From positions 248,001 through 312,000 of the forward strand of contig JAOSJM010000007.1 of assembly GCA_027494165.1 (NCBI GenBank): a DNA stretch of 64,000 nucleotides, given 5' to 3'. Of the stretch, positions 46,259 through 54,964 are shown one piece after another; positions within the stretch are counted from its first letter, which is position 1; each line of letters starts with the position of its first letter. The DNA comes from Acidimicrobiia bacterium. GTDB lineage: Bacteria; Actinomycetota; Acidimicrobiia; IMCC26256; JAOSJM01. The position numbers were made by a program, and so were the translations under genes. Below the pieces are notes generated by a model. That model had not been told where the DNA came from. It saw only the letters and a list, made by a program, of their open reading frames with translations, and made no database searches.

Positions 46259-46314
46259 CTCCCGGCACCACCATCCGGCTCGGTCCGCGCCCCGAATCGG
46301 GGACGACGGTCGAC

Positions 46315-47469
46315 TCAGTTCACCGTGAAGACCGGCTCGAAGCCATCCGGCGGGATGCTGAAGTCCCGCTCGTCCTCGAACTGGGTGAGGGTGTCCGGTG
46401 AGACGGTGAACGGCACGGGGCCGACGTCCTTTGACGGGTTCTCACCGAGGAAGTCCTCGCCCTCGAGGATCCGGATGAGGATGTCGTACCCGAGGCGTCC
46501 GGTCAAGGCAGTCGAATCCGACACCGTCCCGAGGTTGTCGCCGTTCTTCACCGCCTGGTACGTGTCGTAGGTGATGTAGGTGGAAATCACCTGGATGTCA
46601 CGACCGGACTCGTCAATCGCCTGCGGTGCGACGGTCGCCGCCACCGCGTTGCCGACGATGTAGTCGATGTCGGGTTCGGCCTGCAGCACGTCCTCGATGA
46701 GCTGGAGCTGCACCTCCTTGCCCGTGTCGCCGTACTCCACGGCGACGATCTCGACGCCCTTGCCCTCGACCGTCTCCTCGAAACCCTTCAGGCTGTCGTC
46801 GGGCCAGCCCGCGCCCTCGGGACCGGGGAAGAACGCGACGCGCACCGGGTCGCTCGTGCTGGGCTCCCCGATCTGATCGAGCATGAACTCACCGACCTTG
46901 CGGCCTTGCTGGCGGAAGCTCGCGAACGCGACCGGTACGTCGTCGCTGAAGACCGGCACGCCGATGCCGACGACCGGGATCCCCTGGTTGACGATCTCCT
47001 CCACCTTGGCCACGACGCCGTCCGCGCTCGTGGCACCGATGATGATCCCATCGGCGCCCTGCGCCACGCAGTCGTCGAGCTGGTCGAGCTGCGTGCTCAG
47101 CTCGGTGTAGCCCCCGGCGGCGAGCAGGTTGAACTTCGTGCCGGTGCGCGCAGCTTCTTGCGCGAGGCCGTAGTCGAGCGCGAGCCAGTACGGGTCCTTC
47201 AGGTGGACGATCGCCGCGCAGATCTCCCATTCCTCGGTGATCTCGTCGACGGGGAACGACTCCCAGGTCACCCCCTCGATCGGCGTCCCGTCCGGGTTGA
47301 GGAACTCGACCTCGTAGGTCCAATCGTCGAGCGCCGAGACGACGCCGGAGCTCCCTCCGCCCCCGTCGTCCGACGCTCCGTCGTCGTCGTCATCACCGCC
47401 GCATGCGCTTGCCACGAACACCGTCGCCAGCGCGAGCGCGAACGCCGCTCGCATCCCGAACCGAGGCAT
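46315..47469 (-). CDS. ABC transporter substrate-binding lipoprotein (periplasmic type 1)
   Basis: 384 residues. The lipoprotein signal MRAAFALALATVFVASACGG is followed by an Asp-rich linker. The mature part is a type 1 periplasmic binding fold of the RbsB class: CVAQGADGIIIGATSADGVV, VNQGIPVVGIGVPVFSDDVP and LQAEPDIDYIVGNAVAATVA. It is the first gene of the importer operon and divergent from the HAD gene, with two copies of the 18-bp motif between them. The ligand cannot be read from the sequence. Confidence 0.9.
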   Translation of the reverse strand: MPRFGMRAAFALALATVFVASACGGDDDDDGASDDGGGGSSGVVSALDDWTYEVEFLNPDGTPIEGVTWESFPVDEITEEWEICAAIVHLKDPYWLALDYGLAQEAARTGTKFNLLAAGGYTELSTQLDQLDDCVAQGADGIIIGATSADGVVAKVEEIVNQGIPVVGIGVPVFSDDVPVAFASFRQQGRKVGEFMLDQIGEPSTSDPVRVAFFPGPEGAGWPDDSLKGFEETVEGKGVEIVAVEYGDTGKEVQLQLIEDVLQAEPDIDYIVGNAVAATVAPQAIDESGRDIQVISTYITYDTYQAVKNGDNLGTVSDSTALTGRLGYDILIRILEGEDFLGENPSKDVGPVPFTVSPDTLTQFEDERDFSIPPDGFEPVFTVN

Positions 47470-47503
47470 GAGGCCCCCTTCGCTTGGTCGCCCAACTCAC
47501 CTA

Positions 47504-47521
47504 ATGTATCACATGTCACAC
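47504..47521. promoter_or_regulatory. 18-bp island motif, copy 2 (importer promoter)
   Basis: ATGTATCACATGTCACAC, 35 bases upstream of the substrate-binding protein start (47469). On the minus strand it overlaps TACATT, a possible -10. It fits the consensus nnryrTyACATnnCACwy at all fixed positions. Confidence 0.5.
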
Positions 47522-47539
47522 TCCCTGCAACCGGAAGTA

Positions 47540-47557
47540 GCGTGTTACATTGCACTT
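47540..47557. promoter_or_regulatory. 18-bp island motif, copy 3 (HAD-GlcF-GlcD promoter)
   Basis: GCGTGTTACATTGCACTT, 47 bases upstream of the HAD gene start (47604) and 36 bases from copy 2. Extended over 21 bases it matches the copy at 54134 at 15 positions. Placement between divergent operons suggests joint control of the importer and the HAD-oxidase genes. Confidence 0.5.
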
Positions 47558-47603
47558 GGCGCACTTGGCTGGACGGCACTCGGCGCGACGACTCGGGACG
47601 GCC

Positions 47604-48386
47604 ATGGACAAGCTCAGCGAACGCTACGCTCGGTTCGTCTTCGACCTCGACGGCACGCTCTGGCGAGGCTCCGAGCCGCTCCCGTACGCCGCCGAGGCAC
47701 TCGGAACGCTGCGCGCGGCCGGCAAGCGGATCGCCTTCTGCACGAACTCGCCACACCGCAGCGCGGCGACCGTGGCCGCGGCGCTCGTCGGCATCGGCAT
47801 CCAGGCTGCCGCCGAAGAGGTCGTCACCTCGGGCCGGGCCGCCTGCCATCACCTGGCAGGCGCTGGCATGGTGGGCTACCGGGCGTTCGTGATCGGCGGG
47901 GAGGGCCTGCGCCGCGACCTCGAGCCCCTTGGCCTGCGCTTCCTCGACGTCGACGAGGGCGACCGCGCCGAGGTCGTGGTCGTGGGACGGGACTACGACT
48001 GCACGTACGCGATGCTGCGCGCGGCGTTCCGTGCGGTCGATGCCGGCGCATACTTCGTCGCGACGAACATCGACCGCGTACATCCAACCGACGACGGGCT
48101 CGAGCCCGGCGGGGGCGCGCTCGTCGCCGCGGTGGAGTACGCCGCTTGTCGCGCCCCCATCGTGGTCGGCAAGCCGGCCGAGCCGATGCTGGCCGTGGCG
48201 AACGAGGTCCTCGGCGCGCCGGGGCCGACGCTCATGGTGGGCGACAAGCCCGAGTCCGACGTCGCCGGCGCGCGGCGCATGGGATGGGACAGCGCGGTCG
48301 TGCTGACCGGCGTCACCGCATCGGGCGACGCGATGGACCCCGCGCCCGACCTGGTGCTCCCCGACCTGTCCGGCCTGGTCGCGTGA
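47604..48386 (+). CDS. HAD-superfamily phosphatase (NagD/PGP-like)
   Basis: 260 residues from ATG 47604. HAD motif I FVFDLDGTLWRG (nucleophile Asp), motif II FCTNSPHRS, motif III Lys in VVGKPAEPML and motif IV LMVGDKPESDVAGAR. The C2-type cap and length match the NagD/4-nitrophenylphosphatase/phosphoglycolate phosphatase group. In this island it could remove the phosphate put on by the dikinase or act as 2-phosphoglycolate phosphatase before the GlcD-like oxidase. Both are inference. Its stop overlaps the Fe-S gene start by GTGA. Confidence 0.88.
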   Translation: MDKLSERYARFVFDLDGTLWRGSEPLPYAAEALGTLRAAGKRIAFCTNSPHRSAATVAAALVGIGIQAAAEEVVTSGRAACHHLAGAGMVGYRAFVIGGEGLRRDLEPLGLRFLDVDEGDRAEVVVVGRDYDCTYAMLRAAFRAVDAGAYFVATNIDRVHPTDDGLEPGGGALVAAVEYAACRAPIVVGKPAEPMLAVANEVLGAPGPTLMVGDKPESDVAGARRMGWDSAVVLTGVTASGDAMDPAPDLVLPDLSGLVA

Positions 48387-49769
48387 GCTTCACGCGGCGA
48401 GCCCGCGCGACGACGCCAGCGACGAGAGCCTCCACCGAACCCGCGACCGAGCCGTCCGCGAGCGGCCACGCGCCGCCGCTCGTCCCGCCCGTCGGCCGCG
48501 ACCGTTTGGCACGCGAGCGTTCCAACCTCGACGCGTGCGTGCGGTGCGGGCAGTGCCTGCCCGCCTGCCCGACCTACCGTCTCACCGCACTCGAGGAGGA
48601 GGGTCCCCGTGGTCGCATCGCGGTCGCCGCCGCGCTGCTCGACGGCCACCTGGAGATCACACCCGACGTCGTCGAGCACCAGATGAGCTGCCTGCTCTGC
48701 GAGGGATGCACGTCGGTGTGCCCCGCCGGAGTCGAGATGGAGCACATCGGTGTCGCGATGCGAGAAGTGCTCGCCGATGAGAGCGCCCTGCCTCGGCGGC
48801 CCACGACGGCGGCGCGGGCGCTTCGCGTGCTGGGCGACCGGCCGCGCCTCGGAGAGGCGGATCCGGTGGCTGCGACGCGCCCAACGCGCGGGGCTTCCCC
48901 GGCTCGGCGAGGCGATCGGGGCGCTCGCGCGGATCGGGCTCTCGTCGGCATCTCTGCCGCCGGTGCCGGCCGAGTTCCTCGCGGTCGACGGCTCGGGCTG
49001 GCGACCGGCACACCGAGACGTGCGCGGCCGAGTCGAGCTGTTCGCCGGCTGCCTCATGTCCACGCTGCTCGCGCCGCTCGACATCGCGACCGGCGAGCTT
49101 CTGGCCGCCGCCGGCTACGAGGTCGTGATCACCCAGGCGCAGACCTGCTGCGGCGCGCTCGCCGCCCACGGGGGCGACCTGGCGACCGCGCGCGAGCTCG
49201 CCCAGCGCAACCTCGACGCGTTCACCGGGCGCGACATGCCGATCGTGGTCAACTCCGCGGGCTGCGGCGCCTTCCTCCACGAATACCCCCACCACGTGGG
49301 CAACGCGGCCGCGGCGCTCGCCGATCGCGTCGTCGACGTCTCGGAACTGCTCGTCGAGGCGCCGCTCGACCTCACCGGCCCGCCGCCACCGGGGCCGGTC
49401 GCGTACCAGGACGCCTGCCACGCCCGGCTCGCACAGGGCATCGTCGAGGCGCCCCGCGCGCTGCTGGGACGGATCCCGGGGCTCGAGCTCGTCGAGCTCG
49501 CCGATCCGACCATGTGCTGCGGTTCGGCCGGCGTCTACAACCTCCTGCACCCCGAAACGGGCAACGAGCTCGGACGCCGCCGCGCCGAGACGGTGCGCGC
49601 GGCAGCCGCTCGCACGGTCATCACCTCCAACCCGGGCTGCCTGCTCCAGATGCGTTCGCACCTCGCACGCGACAGCGGCGAGCCGGTCGCAGTCCGCCAC
49701 CTCGTCGATGTGCTGCGCGACGCGTGCCCAACCGCCGTCGAGCGGGTCCCGCCCGAGGGCTTCCGGTGA
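48383..49769 (+). pseudogene. GlcF-like iron-sulfur oxidase subunit, one frameshift
   Basis: About 460 residues from GTG 48383. Two [4Fe-4S] ferredoxin motifs, CVRCGQCLPACPTY and CLLCEGCTSVCPAG, are followed after a frame change near 48850 by two CCG domains (VELFAGCLMSTLLAPLDIAT, TCCGALAAHGGD, then AYQDACHARLAQG and DPTMCCGSAGVYNLLHPETG). This is the electron-transfer subunit of glycolate oxidase/D-2-hydroxyacid dehydrogenase complexes. All cysteines are present in one or the other frame, so a single indel is the only damage. It is coupled to the flavoprotein gene by a GTGA overlap. Confidence 0.85.
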
Positions 49770-51210
49770 GCCGGCGGGTGATCCAGGAGCTGCGGCGCCT
49801 CCTCGGCACGGAGGCCGTACGCGACGCGCCGGCCCAGGTGCTCTCCTACTCCTACGACGGCACCTTCCAGCAGCGCGTGCCGCTCGTGGCCACGATGCCG
49901 CGCTCCACCGAGGACGTGGCCGCCGTGCTGCGCCTCGCGTCCGAAGAGGGCGTGCCCGTAGTAGCCCGCGGCGCGGCCACGGGGCTGGCGGGTGGCTCAG
50001 TGCCCCCGGCGGGCGCGATCGTCCTCAACCTGTCGCGGATGCGGCGCCTCGTCGAGATCGACCCCGCCGACGGGGTCGTCGTCGTCGAGCCGGGCGTCGT
50101 GACCGCCGACCTCCACGCCGCGGTCGAGGCGCACGGCCTCTTCTACCCGCCCGACCCGGCATCGCTACGGCAGTGCACGATCGGGGGAACCTCGCCTGCA
50201 ACGCCGGGGGGCCGCGCTGCCTCAAGTACGGGGTAACCCGCGACTATGTGCGGGGTCTCACGGTCGTGCTCGCCGACGGCACAGCCATCGAGGTCGGGGG
50301 CCGGACGCTCAAGAGCTCGACCGGCTACGCGCTGCCCCAGCTGTTCGTCGGCTCCGAGGGCACACTCGGCGTGATCACCGAGGCCACGCTGCGGGTCATC
50401 CCGCTCCCGCGCGGCCGCGGCGCCGCGCTCGCGTTCTTCCCCGCGATCGAGGCCGCGATCGACACCGTCACGGAGATGTTCGTCGCGGGCGTCGAACCGT
50501 CGAGCCTCGAGCTATTCGACCGCGAGACGCTGAACCTCGTCGAGGACCGACTCGGAGTGGGCTTCCCTCGCGACGTCGAGGCGGCCCTGCTGATCGAGAC
50601 CGACGCGCTCGAGGAGGGGGGAGCACGAGCGGCGCTCCAGGTCGCGACCGACACGACGCGCCGGCACGGCGCGGTCGAGGTCCGGGTCGCCGAGTCGGAG
50701 GCCGAGGCCGACCTGCTCTGGCAGGCCCGCCGCTCCGTGTCCGGCGCGCTCGGCCGCATCGCGCCCCGCAAGTTGGGCGAGGACATCGTCGTCCCGCGGT
50801 CGCGGATCCCCGAGATGGTCCGGGCAGTCCGCGCCATCGCCGAGGACGTCGGGTTGCGGATCCCGCTCTTCGGGCACGCGGGCGACGGCAACCTGCACCC
50901 CAACATCCTCTTCCACCGGGAGACCGAGGAGGAGCTGCGGAAGGTGCAGGCCGCGGCGGTGGCGATCTTCGAGAAGGCGATCGAGCTCGGCGGCGCGCTT
51001 TCGGGGGAGCACGGAGTCGGCACGCTCAAGCGCGAGTTCCTCGCGCGCAACCTCGGCGCGCCCGCGGTCGACACGATGCGCCGCATCAAGGCAGCTCTCG
51101 ACCCAGAGAACGTCCTCAACCCCGGCAAGGTGCTCCCGAGCGACCACCCCGATGCCTGGCGCGACTTCCTGATCGACCTTCCGACGCTGTCGTCGTCGTC
51201 GCCGGCCTAG
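49766..51210 (+). pseudogene. GlcD-like FAD-linked oxidase, one frameshift
   Basis: About 480 residues from GTG 49766. FAD_binding_4: VVARGAATGLAGGSVPPAGA. A break at the G run near 50186 (one missing G restores CTIGGNLACNAGGPRCLKYG) is followed by SEGTLGVITEATLRVIPLPR and the C-terminal cap with FGHAGDGNLHPNILF and GGALSGEHGVGTLKREF. It oxidises a 2-hydroxy acid and passes electrons to the GlcF-like subunit. The homopolymer site and intact motifs favour a sequencing error. The operon ends here, 25 bases before the convergent third Mo-hydroxylase operon. Confidence 0.87.
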
Positions 51211-51235
51211 GCCAGGCGCCCGACCAGCCGGGCGA

Positions 51236-52063
51236 TCAGGCGGGCGCGCCCGCCGCCACGAGGGCCCGCTCCACGAGGACCCGGGCGAGCTCAGCGCGGT
51301 CCTCCGCTGAGGCGTGCTGGTCCGAGAGCGGCTCGGTGCCGGAGGCGGCCTCGGCCGCGGCCGCGGCCGCGCCCGCACCGGCGCGCAGGGCGTCCTCCAC
51401 GCCGCGGGCACGCATCGGCGTGGGACCCATGTTGACGAGCGTGACGCGCGGCTCAGCGCCGAGCACGGCGGCCACGGCGACGATGGCGTAATCCTGGGAA
51501 CGCCGGTTGTGCTTCTCGTAGTGGGCACCGGTCGCTCCGGTCTTCGGCACGCGCACCTCCACGAGCATCTCGCCGGACTCCACCGCGGTCTCGAGGAAGC
51601 CGACGAAGAACTCGTCGGCCGGCGCCCTGCGCCGGCCGTCGGATCCCTGCAGGACCAGGCTGCCGCCCAACGCGAGTACGACCGCAGGGAGGTCACTCGC
51701 GGCGTCGCCGTGCACGAGCGAGCCGCCGATCGTGCCGCGGTTGCGGACCTGCGGATCGCCGACGAGGGACGCCGCGGCACCCAGGACCGGCGCGTGCTCG
51801 GCCACGACCGGACTCGCCTCGAGATCGTGGTGACGCGCGAGGGCGCCGATCGCGAGCTCGTCCCCCTCGTCGCGCACGTACCGGAGCTCGTCGAGGCGGC
51901 CGACATCGACGAGCACGCTCGGTGCGGCGAGGCGCAGCTTGAGCAGCGGAAGCAGAGAGTGGCCGCCCGCGAGGAGCTTGGCGTCCTCACCGTGCTCGGC
52001 GAGCAGCGCGACGGCCTCCTCGACGGAGTGGGCTGGTGCGTACTCGAAGGCGAGCGGGATCAC
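51236..52063 (-). CDS. Molybdenum hydroxylase FAD subunit (CoxM-like), set 3
   Basis: 275 residues from GTG 52063 (GTGA overlap with CoxS 3). FAD-binding motifs KLLAGGHSLLPLLKLRLAAP and VRNRGTIGGSLVHGDAASDL are complete, and the CO_deh_flav_C domain is present, ending AEDRAELARVLVERALV. Unlike the large subunit of this set, this subunit looks fully functional. It is the last gene of a three-gene operon (L-S-M). Confidence 0.92.
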   Translation of the reverse strand: MIPLAFEYAPAHSVEEAVALLAEHGEDAKLLAGGHSLLPLLKLRLAAPSVLVDVGRLDELRYVRDEGDELAIGALARHHDLEASPVVAEHAPVLGAAASLVGDPQVRNRGTIGGSLVHGDAASDLPAVVLALGGSLVLQGSDGRRRAPADEFFVGFLETAVESGEMLVEVRVPKTGATGAHYEKHNRRSQDYAIVAVAAVLGAEPRVTLVNMGPTPMRARGVEDALRAGAGAAAAAAEAASGTEPLSDQHASAEDRAELARVLVERALVAAGAPA

Positions 52064-52569
52064 GCGCCTCCCTCCTTCCTGGCCGGCGCGGGCGTGCCTG
52101 CTGCCTCCAGGGCCGCGTCGACGATGGCGTCGTAGGCGCCGCAGCGACAGAGCAACCCTTCGAGATGGCGGCGCACGCCAGCCGCGCCGTCCGGCGCCCC
52201 GCGTTCCACCCACTCGCCCACGCCGAAGACTGCGCCGCCGCGGCACGACGCACAAGGGAGCCGGTCGACCGGCAGCGCGGCCGCGGCCGCCTCGTAAGCT
52301 GGTCCGGCCAGCTCCGGGTGGGCAAGCGTGGCTACGTCGCTGTCGCGCGCCTGCACGGCGAGCACGTTGCACGCCTTGACGACCTCGCCGTCGACTGCCA
52401 CGAGGCACGCGCCGCAATTCGACGTGTCGCACCCGACCGCGACCTCAGTGCTACCGAGCAGGTCGCGAAGGAGGTGGACCAAGAGGAGTCGCGGCTCGAC
52501 CTCCTGCTCCACGGGCGTGCCGTCGACGGTCAGGCGTACCTGCACGCGGGTGGTCACCTCCTCGCTCAT
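52060..52569 (-). CDS. Molybdenum hydroxylase [2Fe-2S] subunit (CoxS-like), set 3
   Basis: 169 residues. First cluster GCDTSNCGAC (C47, C52 and C55) with C67. The second cluster has CASC (C106 and C109) in place of the usual CGFC, then CRC after 31 residues, the standard spacing. The segment between is Gly/Ala-rich and lacks the TPG motif. The ligands are therefore kept while the surroundings have diverged, in line with the diverged large subunit of the set. Confidence 0.87.
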   Translation of the reverse strand: MSEEVTTRVQVRLTVDGTPVEQEVEPRLLLVHLLRDLLGSTEVAVGCDTSNCGACLVAVDGEVVKACNVLAVQARDSDVATLAHPELAGPAYEAAAAALPVDRLPCASCRGGAVFGVGEWVERGAPDGAAGVRRHLEGLLCRCGAYDAIVDAALEAAGTPAPARKEGGA

Positions 52570-54113
52570 CGGCGGTTACGCAGGAGCGCCCGTACGCGCG
52601 CCGGCGCGAGCGGGGGAAGAGGATCGTCGGCGCCCGGGGAGAGCGCGATGGCGCTGGCGACCCCCGCGATGACGGCGTGAGGCGCGGGAACCGTGGGGGC
52701 GCCGTCGCCGACGACGTGCAGCGGCGGCATTTCGGAAGCGGCAGGGACGAGGTAGTCGATGAGCGTGCCCGAGCGCGGTTGGCCCTCCTCGTCGTAAGCG
52801 ATCGCCTCGTAGAGCGCGGCAGCGACCGAGCGGGCCATCGCGTCGGGTCGATCGCCCGCGCCCCAGCCCTCGTAGCGCTCGATGCGCACCGAGCCGGTGG
52901 CGCGGTCGACGGTCACGGCACAACGGTGTGCCTCAATGCGCCCGCCGGGCGCCGCGACGAGCGCGACGCCTACGCCGGGAGCGCCGTCGTCGACTTCGCC
53001 TGCAGGAGCCGGCGCGGCCGCGAGCCGGCTGAGCACCGCGTCAGCCGCCGGGGTGGCATTGGCGCGGCGCACGCCGAGCGCGTCCAGGCCTGTCGCCGCG
53101 GCGACGTGGTCGAGTGCGCGCTCGAGCACGTACGAGGCGGCGAGGGCGAGCGCGCGATCGTCGACGACCGTAGGCGCGGTGTTCGTACGGACGGCGCGGA
53201 CGCGCCACTCGACGGCCGGGACCTCGTAGACGGTCGTGGCGAACGCGACAAGACGACGCGCGAGGTCAGTCGCGTCGACATCGGCACGGGAGCCCACGTC
53301 GAGCAGGTGGTCGACGGCGACGTGGGCGACGCGTCCGTCGGGCGCGTGCCGGACGCGCACGCGGACGTGGTGCCCGGGGTGGTGGGGGCCGGCGATCAGC
53401 TCGTCGCTGCGTGGCCGCATCAGACGCACCGGCCGGTCGAGGTACCGGGCCGCCGCGACCGTGAGGGCGGCCTCGCGGGGATCGACGAGCACGTCGGGTG
53501 TCTCGGGCTCGATCGCCATGAGCTCGACCGCGACGTCGCCGAGCGCGCCGCGCACACGCGCGCGAAATGTGCCCGTGTCGCCGGGCGCGACCGGCACCGC
53601 CAGCTCGACGCCGTCGATCGTGGGCGCGGCCTCCGGCTCCACCGGCGTGGGGGATACGGGCGCGGTTCGGGGCACGTGAAGCTCCACCACGAGCTCGGAG
53701 TGATCGCCCGCGGGCGCGTCGCCCGCACCGTGTGCACCGTCGTCAATGATGTGCGCTGCGACCGGCCCCACTTCCTCGTGCAGATCGGTGGCGTCAGCGT
53801 CGACGACGAACGGTTCGGTGGGGTCGTAGTCGACGATCACCAGCCCCGCGGCATCGGCCGCGGCGTAACGGTCCTCGGCAACCACGAGCGCGACGGGCTC
53901 GCCCACGTAGGCGACCTCGCGCGCGGCAAGCACCGGCCCCAGGTCGGCCGCGGTCAGCACCGCCAGGACCCGGTCGACCAGGACTGCCTCGGCGACGTCG
54001 ATGTCGTCCACGGTGGCGGCAGCGACCGTGGAGCGCACGGCGAACGCATGCAGCACACGGTTCGCGCGGGCTCCGACGTGCCCCCGCTCCCTGTCGCTCG
54101 CCGGGACCGGCAT
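52566..54113 (-). CDS. Degenerate molybdenum hydroxylase large subunit (CoxL-like), set 3
   Basis: 515 residues from ATG 54113, against about 800 for sets 1 and 2. The hammerhead part (AVLVDRVLAVLTAADLGPVL, REVAYVGEPVALVVAEDRYA) and parts of the Mo domain align. The GGGFG-type segment is absent. The A(Y/F)RG loop is replaced by TNTAPTVVDDRALALAASYV. The catalytic Glu loop GVGE(A/P)G reads GDGAPTVPAPHAVIAGVASA, so the essential Glu is missing. No frame change is needed, so it has shrunk in frame. It is probably not a hydroxylase: either an inactive relative with a structural role or a gene under decay. Confidence 0.75.
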   Translation of the reverse strand: MPVPASDRERGHVGARANRVLHAFAVRSTVAAATVDDIDVAEAVLVDRVLAVLTAADLGPVLAAREVAYVGEPVALVVAEDRYAAADAAGLVIVDYDPTEPFVVDADATDLHEEVGPVAAHIIDDGAHGAGDAPAGDHSELVVELHVPRTAPVSPTPVEPEAAPTIDGVELAVPVAPGDTGTFRARVRGALGDVAVELMAIEPETPDVLVDPREAALTVAAARYLDRPVRLMRPRSDELIAGPHHPGHHVRVRVRHAPDGRVAHVAVDHLLDVGSRADVDATDLARRLVAFATTVYEVPAVEWRVRAVRTNTAPTVVDDRALALAASYVLERALDHVAAATGLDALGVRRANATPAADAVLSRLAAAPAPAGEVDDGAPGVGVALVAAPGGRIEAHRCAVTVDRATGSVRIERYEGWGAGDRPDAMARSVAAALYEAIAYDEEGQPRSGTLIDYLVPAASEMPPLHVVGDGAPTVPAPHAVIAGVASAIALSPGADDPLPPLAPARVRALLRNRR

Positions 54114-54133
54114 GACGCGAACGGTATCCTGTA

Positions 54134-54151
54134 GCACGTCACATGTCACAT
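54134..54151. promoter_or_regulatory. 18-bp island motif, copy 4 (Mo hydroxylase set 3 promoter)
   Basis: GCACGTCACATGTCACAT, 21 bases upstream of the set 3 large subunit start (54113) and just across the stop of the truncated DUF2397 gene. It fits the island consensus at all fixed positions and shares ACATGTCACA exactly with copy 2. Confidence 0.5.
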
Positions 54152-54708
54152 CCTCGGCTCTGAGCGGTCCGTGACCGCGCCGGCGAACGCCTCGACTGGA
54201 GGAAGACCGTCGAGACCGTCTCGGCGACCTCCGCGAGGTCGGCTCGTGCCAGCTCGGCCGCCGTCATGGCCGCGAGCTCGGTGAGACGGTGAGCCACCGC
54301 GGCGAGCAGCTCCCGGGGTACCTCGCGCGCGCCGCCCGCCGCGGCCAGGACCTCCTCAACCTGCCGGTGCACGCGCACGCCAAAGCTCGTTGCCGTGTAG
54401 CGGGCCGGCTGGCGCTGGTACTCGGCGATCGAAGTGACCCGGACCTCACGCGGACTGGTCAGCAGGTTTCCGTGGTGCTCCAGGCGGCGCAGCCGCTCCT
54501 CGATGGTCTCGACCGGAAGGTCGATGCCTCGCTCCGCGAGCTCCTGGGCCGACCACTCGGCCAGGAGCGCACCCACGAACAGTCGCATGATCGCCACATA
54601 GCTGCCAGCCTCCGGCGCGGTCGCGTACGCATAGAGCCCCAACCGTTCCGCCGCATTCGCGTCTACCGGACCCACAGCGGCATTCTGCCCCGGGGGTGTG
54701 ACACGCAC
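54139..54708 (-). pseudogene. DUF2397 (Wadjet JetA-type) protein, N-terminal fragment
   Basis: 189 residues that look like the first third of a TIGR02677/DUF2397 protein: LYAYATAPEAGSYVAIMRLF, RLRRLEHHGNLLTSPREVRV and TSIAEYQRQPARYTATSFGV, then LAEVAETVSTVFLQ. Full members have about 500 residues. Here similarity stops after VSTVFLQ, and the last 17 residues (SRRSPARSRTAQSRGCDM) look like read-through. DUF2397 is encoded with DUF2398, an SMC-like protein and a DUF2399/Toprim protein in Wadjet-type anti-plasmid systems; none of these partners is here. The cut coincides with the promoter of Mo hydroxylase set 3, marking a recombination joint. The stretch 54709-54964 holds no supported gene. Confidence 0.6.
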
Positions 54709-54964
54709 CGGTCCCCGCAGGATCCCGTCGACCCCAGATGGCGAGATCTCCCGCCGCGGGAGCGCGCATCCGCCAAGTGCACGAGCCGCTCGACCCGATC
54801 CACGCCGGACACCCTTCTACCGCTTCACCGGTTCGCCGATCGACCAGCACCCACACTGACCTGGGTATTCGCGATCGCTCGGCTCCGCCAGCGCGGGTCC
54901 GGTGGCTGTTCCACCGATCGTTCCTCCGAGTCCCGACCGTCGGGATCAACCAAGGAGGAACACC

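Noticed and set aside
54139..54708. TetR-type regulator of Mo hydroxylase set 3
   Set aside because: No helix-turn-helix is seen at the N-terminus; the sequence fits the N-terminal part of DUF2397 better.
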